Notes: generated from the letters alone by a model not told the origin. Numbered from the stretch's first letter, positions 27,944 to 37,762 are shown. The stretch is DNA of 37,885 nt from Intestinirhabdus alba (GCF_009711095.1 NZ_WMJZ01000031.1:1-37885); one strand, 5' to 3'. Numbers and translations: made by a program.

Positions 27944-29377
27944 GTGTCGCAACGCATACTGGTTCTCGGGGCCAGCGGCTACATCGGCCAGCATCTGGTC
28001 AGAGCGCTCAGCCAGCAGGGACATCGGGTGCTGGCGACGGCGCGCCGCACCGACCGCCTGCGGAAGCTGGGGCTGGCCAACGTCAGCTGCCACAGCCTCG
28101 ATCTCAACGGGCCGGAGCGCTTGCCGGCCCTGCTGGCCGGGGTGGATACGGTTTACTACCTGGTGCACGGTATGGGCGAAGGCGGCGATTTCATCGCCCA
28201 CGAGCGTCAGGTGGCGCTGAACGTTCGCGACGCGCTGCGCCAGGTGCCGGTCAGCGAGCTTATCTTCCTTAGCTCGCTGCAGGCTCCCGCCCACCAGCGT
28301 TCGGATCACCTGCGCGCCCGCCAGCTTACCGCAGAAACGCTGCGCGAGGCCGGAGTGCCGGTAACCGAGCTGCGGGCGGGCATCATCGTCGGCGCTGGCT
28401 CCGCCGCCTTTGAGGTGATGCGCGATATGGTTTATAACCTGCCGGTGCTCACTCCGCCCCGCTGGGTGCGCTCGCGCACCACCCCCATCGCTCTGGAGAA
28501 TCTGCTGCACTACCTGGTGGCGCTGCTGGATCATCCGGCCACCGGTCATCGGATATTTGAAGCCGCCGGGCCGCAGATCCTGAGCTATCAGCAGCAGTTC
28601 GAACGCTTTATGGCCGTCAGCGGCAAACGCCGTCCGCTGATCCCCCTGCCTCTCCCGACCCGCTGGATTTCCGCCTGGTTTTTAAGCGTCATTACTTCGG
28701 TTCCTCCCTCCACGGCGAAGGCGCTGATCCAGGGGCTGAAGCACGACCTGCTGGCCGATGACGCCGGGCTGCGGGCGCTGATCCCGCAGCCGCTTATCAC
28801 CTTTGACGACGCGGTGCGCCGCACCCTCAAAGACGAAGAGAGGCTGGCCCACTCCAGCGACTGGGGCTATGACGCGCAGGCCTTCGCCCGCTGGCGGCCG
28901 GAGTACGGCTACTTCGCCAAACAGGCGGGGTACACCGTCAGAACGTCGGCCAGCCCGCGGGCGCTGTGGCGGGTGATTAACCGCCTCGGCGGTCGGGAGG
29001 GCTACTTCTTTGGCAATGTTTTATGGAAAACGCGGGCGGCGATGGATCGGCTGGTGGGCCACCGGCTGGCAAAGGGCCGCCCTGCCGGTGAGCTACTGCA
29101 GGTCGGCGACGCGGTGGACAGCTGGAAGGTGATTGTCGTCGAACCGGAAAAGCAGCTCACCCTGCTGTTTGGCATGAAGGCACCGGGGCTGGGTCGCCTG
29201 AGCTTTACCCTGGAGGATAAAGGCAGCTACCGCCAGCTCGACGTCCGCGCCTGGTGGCACCCGCACGGTATGCCGGGACTGTTTTACTGGCTGCTGATGA
29301 TCCCGGCGCACCTGTTTATCTTTCGCGGAATGGCCCGGCGAATCGCCGCCCTTGCGGAACAGCGCACAGAAGAATAA
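27944..29377 (+). CDS. ybjT: SDR-family NAD(P)-binding protein YbjT
   Basis: YbjT is an uncharacterised short-chain-dehydrogenase-like protein fused to a C-terminal DUF2867 domain. The 477-aa protein starts with the Rossmann motif [11 protein letters not shown] (residues 7-17). Its SDR part runs to about residue 300, with [12 protein letters not shown] and the segment [13 protein letters not shown]. The C-terminal domain (about 330-470) has a hydrophobic stretch, [17 protein letters not shown], that may attach it to the membrane. I chose GTG at 27944 because it follows an AAGGAG site 7 bases upstream and gives the expected N terminus MSQRILVLG. Substrate unknown. Confidence 0.93.
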   Translation: MSQRILVLGASGYIGQHLVRALSQQGHRVLATARRTDRLRKLGLANVSCHSLDLNGPERLPALLAGVDTVYYLVHGMGEGGDFIAHERQVALNVRDALRQVPVSELIFLSSLQAPAHQRSDHLRARQLTAETLREAGVPVTELRAGIIVGAGSAAFEVMRDMVYNLPVLTPPRWVRSRTTPIALENLLHYLVALLDHPATGHRIFEAAGPQILSYQQQFERFMAVSGKRRPLIPLPLPTRWISAWFLSVITSVPPSTAKALIQGLKHDLLADDAGLRALIPQPLITFDDAVRRTLKDEERLAHSSDWGYDAQAFARWRPEYGYFAKQAGYTVRTSASPRALWRVINRLGGREGYFFGNVLWKTRAAMDRLVGHRLAKGRPAGELLQVGDAVDSWKVIVVEPEKQLTLLFGMKAPGLGRLSFTLEDKGSYRQLDVRAWWHPHGMPGLFYWLLMIPAHLFIFRGMARRIAALAEQRTEE

Positions 29378-29473
29378 GGAAGATATGCGGTATTCTTTCC
29401 CGTTTCTCATTGCATACAAACGTAATTCACGAAAGAATGCGCACGAAGTTCTATTTAATCACAGTGGATTGCT

Positions 29474-30487
29474 ATGAAGGTTCTGGTTACCGGCGCTACC
29501 AGCGGCTTAGGCCGAAACGCGGTTGAATTTTTACGCGGCAAAGGCCTCAGCGTCAGGGCCACCGGTCGCAATGAGGCGATGGGCAAGCTGCTGGAAAAAA
29601 TAGGCGCAGAGTTTGTCCATGCGGATCTGACCGAGCTGATGTCCGCCCAGGCGAAAGTGATGCTCGCGGACGTGGACACCCTCTGGCACTGCTCCAGCTT
29701 TACCTCGCCGTGGGGCACCCAGCAGGCCTTCGATCTGGCCAACGTCCGCGCTACCCGCCGCCTCGGCGAGTGGGCGGTTGCCAGGGGCGTGCGCAACTTT
29801 ATTCATATCTCGTCGCCCTCGCTCTACTTCGACTACCACCATCACCGGAACATCAGCGAAACGTTCCGCCCGCACCGCTTCGCCAACGAATTCGCCCGCA
29901 GTAAAGCGGCGAGCGAAGAGGTGATTAACCAGCTGGCGCAGGCCAATCCCCAGACTCGTTTTACGATCCTGCGCCCCCAGAGCCTGTTCGGACTGCATGA
30001 CAAGGTGTTTATTCCCCGGCTGGCGCATATGATGCATCGCTACGGCAGCGTACTGTTGCCGCACGGCGGCAGCGCGCTGGTGGATATGACCTACTTTGAA
30101 AATGCGGTCCACGCCATGTGGCTGGCCAGCCAGAACAGCTGCGACGGGCTGCCGTCAGGCCGGGCCTATAACATCACCAACGGCGAACACCGCACCCTGC
30201 GCAGCATCGTACAGAAGCTGATCGATGAGCTGAACATCGACTGCCGCATCCGTTCGGTGCCTTACCCGATGCTGGATATGATTGCCCGCAGCCTGGAGCG
30301 CTTTGGCGATAAAACGGCAAAAGAGCCTGCGCTGACCCACTACGGCGTGTCGAAGCTCAACTTCGATTTTACGCTGGACATCGCCCGCGCCCGGGACGAG
30401 CTGGGCTATCAGCCGGTGGTCACCCTTGACGAAGGGATCGAGCGCACCGCGGCCTGGCTGCGCGACCACGGCAAGCTGCCGCGGTAG
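29474..30487 (+). CDS. ybjS: NAD(P)-dependent epimerase/dehydratase YbjS
   Basis: YbjS is an extended SDR protein of unknown substrate, 337 aa as in E. coli. The N-terminal motif [16 protein letters not shown] (5-20) binds NAD(P). The family YxxxK motif is not canonical: the expected place holds [14 protein letters not shown] near residue 137, where a phenylalanine-containing FARSK stands instead of Y-X3-K. This could mean altered chemistry, though it may be normal for this family. It follows ybjT by 96 bp and is convergent with amiD 18 bp downstream. Similarity to 3-beta-hydroxysteroid-dehydrogenase-like enzymes is general only. Confidence 0.92.
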   Translation: MKVLVTGATSGLGRNAVEFLRGKGLSVRATGRNEAMGKLLEKIGAEFVHADLTELMSAQAKVMLADVDTLWHCSSFTSPWGTQQAFDLANVRATRRLGEWAVARGVRNFIHISSPSLYFDYHHHRNISETFRPHRFANEFARSKAASEEVINQLAQANPQTRFTILRPQSLFGLHDKVFIPRLAHMMHRYGSVLLPHGGSALVDMTYFENAVHAMWLASQNSCDGLPSGRAYNITNGEHRTLRSIVQKLIDELNIDCRIRSVPYPMLDMIARSLERFGDKTAKEPALTHYGVSKLNFDFTLDIARARDELGYQPVVTLDEGIERTAAWLRDHGKLPR

Positions 30488-30505
30488 GCGTTCACCGCTA
30501 TCCCG

Positions 30506-31360
30506 CTACGCCCGGCTGCCGGACGCGGCCCGCTCCCCGCCGTACTTTTCCAGCAGCGCTTCGGCAATGGCCTGGGTTTCAGCGTCCGGCGCGCCGTTCC
30601 ATCGCGCCGGGCGGAAATGCATCTGAAACGCCATGATCACCCGCCGCTGCTCCCGGGGCGTCATCTCCGGCCTGACCTCGTAGCCGTAGCGCCCCAGCAG
30701 TTCGAGCAGCGAGTCCATCGGCACCGGCGCGTGGGGATCGCGCCCCGCCAGATAAAACGCAACCCGCTGCGCGTCCGGCCAGGCTCCGATGCCCTGCTCC
30801 GCCAGCGCGCGCCACGGAAACAGCGGCCCGGGGTCGTCCTTGCGCTGCGGCGCGATATCGGCATGGGCCACCACGTCCTGCGGCCGGATGCCGTAACGGG
30901 CGATAATATCGCGCGCCAGCGGGACAAGAGCCAGGATCTGCGCCGGCTCAAACGGCGCAAACGTCCTGCCGGCCGCCGTTTCCTGCCAGCCGCGATTCTC
31001 CAGCTCAATGCCGATTGAGGTGTCGTTAAGGCGGGTGGCCCCGCGCCAGAAGCTACTCCCGGCATGCCAGGCGCTCTGCTGTTCCGGCACCAGCTGCCAG
31101 ATACGCGGCCGGCCCTGATGCAGCGGCGGCTGCGCCGGGATCAGATAGTGTACGCTGACCTCCCTGCCGGTCAGGGTCGCCAGGGAGGTGGCGAAGCCTT
31201 CCGCCGTATAGTGAATCACCAGCACCCTGACGCGCGGCGAGGATCCCTGCGCCTGCCGCCGGGTATCCAGCTGGTATCCCTGACGGTCGACAATACCCTT
31301 TTCGCCCGCGCAGCCCGCCAGCAGCAGCGCCAGCACGAGCGGCCATAGCAGACGTCTCAT
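30506..31360 (-). CDS. amiD: N-acetylmuramoyl-L-alanine amidase AmiD, lipoprotein
   Basis: AmiD is an outer-membrane lipoprotein that cleaves the amide bond between muramic acid and the stem peptide, including in anhydro-muropeptides. The 284-aa precursor has a signal peptide with the lipobox LLAGC, so Cys17 is the lipidated residue. The zinc site of the amidase_2 fold is visible as His50 (VLVIHYTA), the histidine in VVAHADIAPQRKDDPGP, and the aspartate of DDPG. A peptidoglycan-binding-like region is at the C terminus (about 215-275). It begins inside the stop codon of ybjQ (TGATG), so the two are translated in tandem. The protein is eight residues longer than in E. coli at the C terminus. 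Confidence 0.96.
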   Translation of the reverse strand: MRRLLWPLVLALLLAGCAGEKGIVDRQGYQLDTRRQAQGSSPRVRVLVIHYTAEGFATSLATLTGREVSVHYLIPAQPPLHQGRPRIWQLVPEQQSAWHAGSSFWRGATRLNDTSIGIELENRGWQETAAGRTFAPFEPAQILALVPLARDIIARYGIRPQDVVAHADIAPQRKDDPGPLFPWRALAEQGIGAWPDAQRVAFYLAGRDPHAPVPMDSLLELLGRYGYEVRPEMTPREQRRVIMAFQMHFRPARWNGAPDAETQAIAEALLEKYGGERAASGSRA

Positions 31361-31680
31361 CAGCGCGTCTTCACCGCCGTACCGCTGACGCTGACCATCA
31401 GCATACTGCCGTCTTTACCGACGGTTTCGTAGTCGATATCAATACCGACCACGGCGTCGGCACCCAGCGCCTGCGCCTGCTCGCCCAGCTCCTGAAAAGC
31501 GATCTCCCGCGCCTTGCGCAGCTCTTTCTCATAGGCACCTGAGCGACCGCCAACGATATCGCGGATGCCCGCGAAAAAGTCGCGGAAGATATTTGCGCCC
31601 AGAATGGCCTCACCGGTTACTACGCCGCAATACTCTTTAATGCTCTGCCCTTCCAGCGTTGGGGTGGTTGAAAACTGCAT
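31360..31680 (-). CDS. ybjQ: UPF0145 family protein YbjQ
   Basis: YbjQ is a small conserved cytoplasmic protein (106 aa) of the UPF0145 family, sometimes called heavy-metal-binding domain; its function is not established. It begins [11 protein letters not shown] and has the conserved [21 protein letters not shown] and [11 protein letters not shown] blocks, then [15 protein letters not shown]. Homologues form homopentamers. It has a good AAGGAGAG ribosome binding site. Its stop overlaps the amiD start by one base, forming a two-gene operon. Confidence 0.95.
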   Translation of the reverse strand: MQFSTTPTLEGQSIKEYCGVVTGEAILGANIFRDFFAGIRDIVGGRSGAYEKELRKAREIAFQELGEQAQALGADAVVGIDIDYETVGKDGSMLMVSVSGTAVKTR

Positions 31681-31755
31681 GGTTACTCTCCTTATGTCGC
31701 TAAGCGCTCGATCTGAAAAGCATTATCAGACCGATACGCTATTATTGAAAGGTTA

Positions 31756-31842
31756 TATACCCTGGACGATGCCCCTTATTCACTCCCGAAAGCATAGCGA
31801 ACGATGTGACCGGAACAGGCAGCCTGAAGTATGACGGGTATA
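31756..31842. repeat. Small palindromic intergenic repeat
   Basis: This element begins TATACCC and ends GACGGGTATA. Its right arm, GCAGCCTGAAGTATGACGGG, is almost the reverse complement of the start of the right-edge copy (CCCGTCATACTTCAAGCTGC). It sits in the 317-bp gap between the divergent ybjQ and ybjP. The rest of that gap must contain both promoters; I see no gene in it. Confidence 0.55.
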
Positions 31843-31997
31843 ATTGATTATCGTAGATTTTATTCACGCAAAATCATTCAAAGCGCTTCGCGACAGCGGA
31901 GTGACTCCCCGGACGCTTACCGAAGCCTGCTTCCGGTCAGGCCACGCCGGGGCAGTTTGAAAGATGAAATGCACAGCTCGCTAATAAGGAAATCACT

Positions 31998-32513
31998 ATG
32001 CGCTACCGTAAACTCGCTCTGATCGCTCCCTTTGCCCTGCTGCTCGGCGCATGTACCACCGTCACGCCGGCCTATGAGAATAACGGGCCGCGGATCGGCA
32101 CCTGCGTGGAGGGCGGGCCGGACGCCGTGGCCCGGCAGTTCTATGATTATCGCCTTACCCACCGCAGCAGCGACGTCGCCGCCCTGCGCCCTTATCTGAG
32201 CGATGGCCTGGCGAAGCTGCTGTCTGACGCCAGCCGCGATCCGCAGCGCCGCCAGCTCCTGAGCAGCGATCTCTTCTCCAGCCGCCCGACGCTCCCGGAG
32301 AGCGCCAGGGTAGCCAGCGCCTCTACCATTCCAAACCGGGATGCGCGCAATATTCCGCTGCGCGTGGAGCTGGCCCAGGGCGAGCAGCGCTGGCAGGATG
32401 AAGTGCTGATGATCCATGAAGGCCAGTGCTGGGCCATTGACGACGTACGCTATCTGGGCGGCAGCGTACACGCGCCGGCGGGCACCCTGCGCCAGTCGAT
32501 TGAAAACCGTTAA
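31998..32513 (+). CDS. ybjP: Lipoprotein YbjP
   Basis: YbjP is a 171-aa lipoprotein, as in E. coli. The signal peptide ends with LLLGAC, making Cys19 the lipid attachment site. The following residue is Thr, not Asp, so sorting to the outer membrane is expected. The mature part has the VEGGPDAVARQFYDYRL segment and the C-terminal EGQCWAIDDVRYLGG, which resemble DUF3828-like domains. Its function is not established; recent reports connect YbjP with the TolC channel, but I cannot judge that from sequence. The ribosome binding site is AAGGAA. It precedes the artPIQM genes in the same direction and has its own hairpin downstream. Confidence 0.93.
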   Translation: MRYRKLALIAPFALLLGACTTVTPAYENNGPRIGTCVEGGPDAVARQFYDYRLTHRSSDVAALRPYLSDGLAKLLSDASRDPQRRQLLSSDLFSSRPTLPESARVASASTIPNRDARNIPLRVELAQGEQRWQDEVLMIHEGQCWAIDDVRYLGGSVHAPAGTLRQSIENR

Positions 32514-32548
32514 CACTTCGCGATCGAAAATTACCCCCATAAATTATC

Positions 32549-32570
32549 CGGCGTTCTGCATAGAACGCCG
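32549..32570 (+). terminator. Hairpin after ybjP
   Basis: A perfect 9-bp stem CGGCGTTCT/AGAACGCCG with a 4-nt loop lies 36 bp past the ybjP stop. It is followed by ATAAATATT rather than a clean T-run, so termination may be partial. Confidence 0.5.
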
Positions 32571-32637
32571 ATAAATATTCTCACCTCATACCATCTTCGA
32601 TATTTTGTGCTATGGTTAGTGAATAATGCGCTTTGTA

Positions 32638-32676
32638 GTTAACTTTTAACGCATAAATATTGCATAACTATTCTGT
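32638..32676 (+). promoter_or_regulatory. Possible tandem ARG boxes upstream of artP
   Basis: The 18-bp box at 32659-32676 contains TGCAT-AACT-ATTCT, matching the ArgR consensus TGAAT-N4-ATTCA at 8 of 10 positions. A weaker box (6 of 10) lies at 32638-32655, with the usual 3-bp gap. art genes are ArgR-repressed in E. coli. The weaker box could be chance. Confidence 0.4.
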
Positions 32677-32731
32677 CAAAGGTACTATCTGCGGCCTTAA
32701 TTGCTTTCAGACTGCCAGCATACGAGTATCA

Positions 32732-33460
32732 ATGAGCATTCAATTAAACGGCATTAATTGCTTCTACGGCGCGCATCAGGCGCTGTTCGATATCACGCTG
32801 ACTTGCCCTCAGGGCGAAACGCTGGTGCTGCTTGGCCCCAGCGGAGCGGGTAAAAGCTCGCTGCTGCGCGTACTTAACCTGCTTGAAATGCCGCGCTCCG
32901 GCACGCTTGAGATCGCAGGGAACCACTTCGACTTTACCCGCACCCCCTCCGATAAGGCGATTCGCGAACTGCGCCAGAACGTCGGTATGGTCTTCCAGCA
33001 GTATAATCTCTGGCCGCACCTCACGGTGCAGCAGAACCTGATCGAAGCCCCCTGCCGGGTGCTGGGCCTGAGCAAAGAGAAGGCGATGGCCCGCGCCGAA
33101 AAGCTGCTGGAGCGTCTGCGCCTGACCCCTTACCGCGATCGCTATCCCCTGCATCTTTCCGGCGGACAGCAGCAGCGCGTGGCCATCGCCAGGGCGCTGA
33201 TGATGGAGCCGCAGGTGCTGCTGTTCGACGAGCCGACCGCCGCGCTGGACCCGGAAATTACCGCCCAGATCGTCAGCATCATCCGCGAGCTGGCGGAAAC
33301 CAATATTACCCAGGTCATCGTGACCCATGAGGTCGAGGTGGCGCGTAAAACCGCCAGCCGCGTGGTATATATGGAAAACGGTCATATCGTGGAGCTTGGC
33401 GATGCGGGTTGCTTTACCCATCCGCAGACCGAAGCCTTTAAAAACTACCTGTCACACTAA
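32732..33460 (+). CDS. artP: Arginine ABC transporter ATPase ArtP
   Basis: ArtP is the ATP-hydrolysing subunit of the periplasmic-binding-protein-dependent arginine importer. The 242-aa protein has Walker [10 protein letters not shown] (about residue 36), the Q-loop [11 protein letters not shown], signature [15 protein letters not shown], Walker [14 protein letters not shown] and the switch histidine in VIVTHEV. The start [13 protein letters not shown] at 32732 is chosen by homology; the frame is open 24 codons further upstream. The ribosome binding site is weak. It begins the artPIQM operon; artI follows after 17 bp. Confidence 0.97.
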   Translation: MSIQLNGINCFYGAHQALFDITLTCPQGETLVLLGPSGAGKSSLLRVLNLLEMPRSGTLEIAGNHFDFTRTPSDKAIRELRQNVGMVFQQYNLWPHLTVQQNLIEAPCRVLGLSKEKAMARAEKLLERLRLTPYRDRYPLHLSGGQQQRVAIARALMMEPQVLLFDEPTAALDPEITAQIVSIIRELAETNITQVIVTHEVEVARKTASRVVYMENGHIVELGDAGCFTHPQTEAFKNYLSH

Positions 33461-33477
33461 GAGCCGGGACAAAAACT

Positions 33478-34209
33478 ATGAAAAAAGTTCTGATTGCCGC
33501 GTTAATTGCGGGCTTTAGCCTCTCCGCTACGGCGGCCCAGACTATCCGTTTCGCTACCGAAGCGTCCTACCCTCCCTTTGAATTAGTTGACGCCAATAAC
33601 CAGATCGTCGGCTTCGACGTCGATCTGGCCAACGCGCTGTGCAAAGAGATCGACGCCACCTGCACCTTTACCAACCAGTCGTTCGACAGCCTGATCCCCG
33701 GCCTGAAGTTCCGCCGCTTCGACGCGGTCATGGCGGGCATGGACATCACGCCCGAGCGCGAAAAGCAAGTGCTGTTCACCACGCCATACTATGACAACTC
33801 GGCGCTGTTCGTTGGTCAGCAGGGGAAATACGCGCAGATTGACCAGCTGAAGGGTAAAAAAGTGGGCGTGCAGAACGGCACGACCCATCAGAAATTTATT
33901 ATGGATAAGCACCCGGAAATCACCACCGTGCCCTATGACAGCTATCAGAACGCGAAGCTGGATCTGCAGAACGGCCGCATCGACGGCGTGTTCGGCGACA
34001 CCGCCGTGGTCACCGAGTGGCTGAAGGCGAATCCGCAGCTGGTGGCGGTCGGCGACAAGGTGACCGATAAAGACTACTTCGGCACCGGCATCGGCATCGC
34101 GGTGCGCCCGGGTAATACCGAGCTGCAGCAGAAGTTCAACGCCGCGCTGGAAAAAGTGAAGAAAGATGGGACCTACGAGTCCATCTATAACAAATGGTTT
34201 CAGAAGTAA
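33478..34209 (+). CDS. artI: Periplasmic amino-acid-binding protein ArtI
   Basis: ArtI is a solute-binding protein that delivers its ligand to ArtQMP in the periplasm; its preferred ligand is less clear than that of ArtJ. The 243-aa precursor has a signal peptide, MKKVLIAALIAGFSLSATAA, with cleavage after ATAA. Family blocks are visible: SYPPFE, GFDVDLANALC, DITPEREKQV, GTTHQKF and GVFGDTAVVTEWL, as in polar-amino-acid-binding proteins. The two cysteines of the conserved disulfide are in the ALCKEIDATCTF segment. It lies between artP and artQ in the operon and is a paralogue of artJ downstream. Confidence 0.96.
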   Translation: MKKVLIAALIAGFSLSATAAQTIRFATEASYPPFELVDANNQIVGFDVDLANALCKEIDATCTFTNQSFDSLIPGLKFRRFDAVMAGMDITPEREKQVLFTTPYYDNSALFVGQQGKYAQIDQLKGKKVGVQNGTTHQKFIMDKHPEITTVPYDSYQNAKLDLQNGRIDGVFGDTAVVTEWLKANPQLVAVGDKVTDKDYFGTGIGIAVRPGNTELQQKFNAALEKVKKDGTYESIYNKWFQK

Positions 34210-34215
34210 GCCTGA

Positions 34216-34932
34216 ATGAACGAATTTTTTCCTTTAGCAAGCGCCGCCGGGATGACCGTCGGCCTTGCGGTTTGTGCGCTCATCCTCGGCCTTGCGCTGG
34301 CGATGGTCTTCGCGGTCTGGGAGTCGGTTAAATGGCGTCCGGTTGCGTGGGCCGGCTCCGCGCTGGTCACCATTTTGCGCGGCCTGCCGGAGATCCTGGT
34401 GGTGCTGTTTATCTACTTCGGCTCCTCCCAGCTGCTGCTGACGCTCTCCGACGGCTTTACTCTCCATCTCGGCTTTGCGCAAATCCCGGTGCAGATGGAA
34501 ATTGAAAATTTTGACGTCAGCCCGTTCCTCTGCGGGGTTATCGCCCTGTCGCTGCTCTATGCGGCCTACGCCTCGCAAACCCTGCGCGGCGCGCTGAAGG
34601 CGGTGCCGGTTGGCCAGTGGGAGTCTGGCCAGGCGCTGGGGCTGTCGAAGGCGGCGATCTTCTTCCGCCTGGTGATGCCGCAGATGTGGCGTCATGCGCT
34701 GCCGGGCCTCGGCAACCAGTGGCTGGTGCTGCTGAAGGATACCGCGCTGGTCAGCCTGATCAGCGTCAACGACCTGATGCTGCAGACCAAAAGCATCGCC
34801 ACCCGCACCCAGGAGCCGTTTAACTGGTACATTATCGCGGCGGCAATCTACCTGGCAATCACCCTGATAAGCCAGTACATTCTCAAGCGCATCGATCTGC
34901 ATACCACGCGCTTTGAGCGGAGGCCGGGCTGA
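34216..34932 (+). CDS. artQ: Arginine ABC transporter permease ArtQ
   Basis: ArtQ is one of the two membrane subunits of the arginine importer. The 238-aa protein has about five membrane helices, and the cytoplasmic EAA-like coupling loop is at about 134-160 ([24 protein letters not shown]), which contacts ArtP. A central hydrophilic loop (about 78-95) faces the periplasm. It starts 6 bp after artI, and its stop overlaps the artM start (TGATG), which helps equal synthesis of the two permeases. Confidence 0.96.
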   Translation: MNEFFPLASAAGMTVGLAVCALILGLALAMVFAVWESVKWRPVAWAGSALVTILRGLPEILVVLFIYFGSSQLLLTLSDGFTLHLGFAQIPVQMEIENFDVSPFLCGVIALSLLYAAYASQTLRGALKAVPVGQWESGQALGLSKAAIFFRLVMPQMWRHALPGLGNQWLVLLKDTALVSLISVNDLMLQTKSIATRTQEPFNWYIIAAAIYLAITLISQYILKRIDLHTTRFERRPG

Positions 34933-35600
34933 TGTTTGAGTATTTACCTGAGCTGATGAAAGGGCTGCACACCAGCCTGACGCTGACCGTCGCCTCCATT
35001 CTCATCGCGCTGATCCTGTCGCTGATTTTCACCATCATCCTGACGCTGAAGACGCCGGGGCTGGTCTGGCTGGTGCGCGGCTATATTACGCTGTTTACCG
35101 GCACGCCCCTGCTGGTGCAGATCTTCCTGATCTACTACGGGCCGGGCCAGTTTCCGTCGCTGCAGACGTACCCTGCGCTCTGGCATCTGCTCTCCGAGCC
35201 GTGGCTGTGTGCGCTGATCGCCCTGTCGCTGAACAGCGCCGCCTATACCACCCAGCTGTTCTACGGTGCCATCCGGGCGATCCCGGAAGGGCAGTGGCAC
35301 TCCTGCAGCGCGCTGGGAATGAGCCGGAAGGATACCCTGGCAATTCTGCTGCCCTATGCGTTCAAGCGCGCCCTCTCCTCTTACTCCAATGAGGTGGTGC
35401 TGGTGTTTAAGAGCACTTCGCTGGCGTACACCATTACGCTGATGGAGGTGATGGGCTACGGGCAGCTGTTCTATGGCCGCACCTACGACGTTATGGTGTT
35501 TGGCGCGGCGGGGATTATCTACCTGGTCGTCAACGGCCTGCTGACGCTGATGATGCGCTTAATCGAGCGCAAGGCGCTGGCATTTGAGCGGCGGAATTAG
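34932..35600 (+). CDS. artM: Arginine ABC transporter permease ArtM
   Basis: ArtM is the second membrane subunit and forms a heterodimer with ArtQ. The 222-aa protein has about five membrane helices, an N-terminal YLPELMKGLHTSLTLT segment typical of HisMQ-type permeases, the FTGTPLLVQIFLIYYG block, and the coupling loop PEGQWHSCSALGMSRKDTLAILLPYA. It ends with a strong terminator, so artPIQM forms one unit separate from artJ. Confidence 0.96.
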   Translation: MFEYLPELMKGLHTSLTLTVASILIALILSLIFTIILTLKTPGLVWLVRGYITLFTGTPLLVQIFLIYYGPGQFPSLQTYPALWHLLSEPWLCALIALSLNSAAYTTQLFYGAIRAIPEGQWHSCSALGMSRKDTLAILLPYAFKRALSSYSNEVVLVFKSTSLAYTITLMEVMGYGQLFYGRTYDVMVFGAAGIIYLVVNGLLTLMMRLIERKALAFERRN

Positions 35601-35630
35601 CCCGGGCGGCTGCATAAATTCTAAGCTAAT

Positions 35631-35663
35631 GGCGGACAAACTTTATGATTGTCCGCCTTTTTT
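35631..35663 (+). terminator. Rho-independent terminator of artPIQM
   Basis: The perfect 8-bp stem GGCGGACA/TGTCCGCC is followed by TTTTTTAC. It lies 31 bp after the artM stop codon and just before the artJ operators. Confidence 0.93.
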
Positions 35664-35672
35664 ACGCCCAAA

Positions 35673-35711
35673 ACAAAATAGTTAATCATTTTTATTGCAT
35701 ATAAATTCAAT
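35673..35711 (+). promoter_or_regulatory. Tandem ARG boxes (ArgR operator) of artJ
   Basis: The box at 35694-35711 contains TGCAT-ATAA-ATTCA, a 9 of 10 match to the ArgR consensus TGAAT-N4-ATTCA. Exactly 3 bp upstream, 35673-35690 holds a second box with about 7 of 10 matches. Two 18-bp boxes with a 3-bp gap is the standard ArgR operator layout. artJ is strongly arginine-repressed in E. coli. Confidence 0.7.
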
Positions 35712-35775
35712 GAATGGCATTGTGAACTCCGGCCGCAGATACGGCGCAAAATAGTTGAATGACGGGAGTTTCACC

Positions 35776-36507
35776 ATGAAAAAGTTAGTTCTGGCTGCAT
35801 TACTGGCTTCCTTCGCCGCAGGCAGCGTTGCCGCAGAAAAAATCAGCTTTGGCGTCTCCGCCACCTATCCCCCCTTTGAGTCGCTGGACGCCAACAACCA
35901 GATTGTCGGCTTCGATCTCGACCTGGCGAAAGCGGTGTGCAAACAGATGCAGGCAGAGTGTACTTTTACCAACCACGCCTTCGACAGCCTGATCCCGGCA
36001 TTGAAGTTCAAAAAGTATGACGCGGTCATTTCCGGCATGGATATCACCCCGGAGCGCAGCAGGCAGGTGGCGTTTACCCATCCCTACTACGCCAACTCGG
36101 CGCTGGTAATTGCGAAGAAAAATACCTATAAGTCCTTTGCCGAGCTGAAGGGCAAACGCATCGGCATGGAAAACGGCACCACGCACCAGAAGTACCTGCA
36201 GGATAAGCACCCCGAGGTGGAAACCGTGGCCTATGACAGCTATCAGAACGCCTTTATCGATCTGAAAAACGGGCGTATTGACGGCGTTTTTGGCGACACG
36301 GCGGTGGTAAACGAATGGCTGAAAACCAACCCACAGCTTGGCGCGGCGACGGAAAAAGTCACCGACGCCCACTATTTTGGCACCGGCTTAGGCATTGCGG
36401 TACGCCCGGATAATAAGGCGCTGCTGGATAAGCTTAATAACGCGCTGGCGGCGATTAAAGCCAACGGCATATATCAGGAGATCAGCAGCCGCTGGTTCCC
36501 GGAATAA
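35776..36507 (+). CDS. artJ: Arginine-binding periplasmic protein ArtJ
   Basis: ArtJ binds L-arginine with high affinity and passes it to ArtQMP. The 243-aa precursor has a signal peptide, MKKLVLAALLASFAAGSVAA, cleaved before EKISFG. The binding-protein blocks match ArtI: TYPPFE, GFDLDLAKAVC, SGMDITPERS, ENGTTHQKY and DGVFGDTAVVNEWL. Asp and Arg residues in these blocks hold the ligand. The ATG at 35776 has a GGGAG ribosome binding site; an ATG seven codons upstream is less likely. It has its own ArgR operator and terminator, so it is separately controlled from artPIQM. Confidence 0.97.
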   Translation: MKKLVLAALLASFAAGSVAAEKISFGVSATYPPFESLDANNQIVGFDLDLAKAVCKQMQAECTFTNHAFDSLIPALKFKKYDAVISGMDITPERSRQVAFTHPYYANSALVIAKKNTYKSFAELKGKRIGMENGTTHQKYLQDKHPEVETVAYDSYQNAFIDLKNGRIDGVFGDTAVVNEWLKTNPQLGAATEKVTDAHYFGTGLGIAVRPDNKALLDKLNNALAAIKANGIYQEISSRWFPE

Positions 36508-36514
36508 CCGTCTC

Positions 36515-36534
36515 AGGCCCGCGAAAGCGGGCCT
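36515..36534 (+). terminator. Terminator hairpin between artJ and rlmC
   Basis: The stem AGGCCCGC/GCGGGCCT with a GAAA tetraloop lies 8 bp after the artJ stop, between the convergent artJ and rlmC genes. The T-run after it is short (CCGTCTTAT). Confidence 0.7.
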
Positions 36535-36553
36535 CCGTCTTATCAGAAAGGCG

Positions 36554-37729
36554 TCAAATCACCGCATCCCGACGACGGGCCGAGCAATGGTCCACGGCCA
36601 GATCCGCGCGGATCAGCAGAGTCAGCACCTCATAGTGCGCGGTATGGGGGAACATATCGAAAAGCTGAACCCGGGCCACGCGGTAGCCCGGCAGAAGAGC
36701 TATATCTTTCGCCATGGTCCGGGCATTACAGCTGGAGTAGATAATCCACCGCGGAGCCATGCGGGCAAGGTAGTCGCACAGCGCCCCGCCGACGCCGCGG
36801 CGCGGCGGGTTCACCAGCACCAGATCCGGCACGTCGTCCTGGGCTGTGGCGAAACGGGTGGAGTCGAGCGCCTGGAACTGCAGCCGGGTTAACCCCAGCC
36901 GGGCGGCGGACTGCTTCGCGCAGGCTATCGCCTCGGGGGAGATTTCAATGCCGGTCAGGCGCATCTCCTGCGTGGCGCAGTGCAGACCAAAGCCGCCCAC
37001 CCCACAGAACAGATCCCACATGTGCCGTACCGGCAGCTCGCGCACCCACTCGCGCGCCGTGGCGTACAGCCGCGCGGCGACGGCCGGGTTGGTCTGAAAA
37101 AAGCTCCGGGGGCGGATCCACAGCGGCACGTCGTTAAAGCGTTCCGCCAGCGCCTGCTGCTCCGTCAGGGCGATCTCGGTCTCGCCCTCCATTATCGCCA
37201 TGTGTACCGGCTGAATATTGGCGGTAATAACCTTCAGCTGCGGGAGCTGCGCCTGCAGCCACGGCAGCGCGGCGCGCAGCTGCGCCAGCTTATTTTCCGA
37301 TCGCAGAACAAAGCGCAGCATCATTCCGCCGTCGAGCCGGCTTCCGGTGAGCAGCAGATACTTCAGCTCGCCGCGCCTGCGCGCCACGCTGTAGGGCGTC
37401 AGCCCGGCCCTGGCGATAAAGGGCTTCAATGTGGCAAAGATCGGGGCGAACGCGGCGGGATAGAGCGGACAATCGCACAAATCTTCCGGCGTCCCGTCGC
37501 GGTGCAGCATACCCAGCAGCGGCTTCTCCACGCTGCCGCTGACCACCATTTTGGCCTTATTGCGGAATCCCTGCTCCGGGCCGCTGACCGGCGTACGCCA
37601 CTCCCGTACCGGAAAAGCAGCCATAAGCTGTTGCAGATCGGCCGTTTTGGCGGCCAGTTGCTCATCAACCGGTCGCGCAAGCCACTGACAGGAGCGACAG
37701 CGGCCGGCGTCATAGAGTGCGCACTGCAT
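36554..37729 (-). CDS. rlmC: 23S rRNA (uracil-747-C5)-methyltransferase RlmC
   Basis: RlmC (RumB) methylates uracil 747 of 23S rRNA with S-adenosylmethionine. Iron-sulfur cluster cysteines are visible as Cys3, Cys11 and Cys14 (RCRSC) and in DLCDCPLYP. The methyltransferase domain shows the SAM motif [15 protein letters not shown], the NPPRRG motif and the catalytic nucleophile cysteine in IYSSCNA. The protein is 391 aa against 375 in E. coli: the core ends at EVLTLLIR, and an extra 15 or so residues ([17 protein letters not shown]) run toward the artJ terminator. An AAAGG site precedes ATG 37729. There is no TRAM domain, as expected for RlmC. Confidence 0.96.
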   Translation of the reverse strand: MQCALYDAGRCRSCQWLARPVDEQLAAKTADLQQLMAAFPVREWRTPVSGPEQGFRNKAKMVVSGSVEKPLLGMLHRDGTPEDLCDCPLYPAAFAPIFATLKPFIARAGLTPYSVARRRGELKYLLLTGSRLDGGMMLRFVLRSENKLAQLRAALPWLQAQLPQLKVITANIQPVHMAIMEGETEIALTEQQALAERFNDVPLWIRPRSFFQTNPAVAARLYATAREWVRELPVRHMWDLFCGVGGFGLHCATQEMRLTGIEISPEAIACAKQSAARLGLTRLQFQALDSTRFATAQDDVPDLVLVNPPRRGVGGALCDYLARMAPRWIIYSSCNARTMAKDIALLPGYRVARVQLFDMFPHTAHYEVLTLLIRADLAVDHCSARRRDAVI

Positions 37730-37762
37730 AGAAAAACCTTTAATTAACGAGGGTGGCGATTA

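Noticed and set aside
20140-37729. A new gene system in the core half
   Set aside because: Every gene from clpA to rlmC has a clear E. coli counterpart in the same order, with no insertion larger than small repeats.
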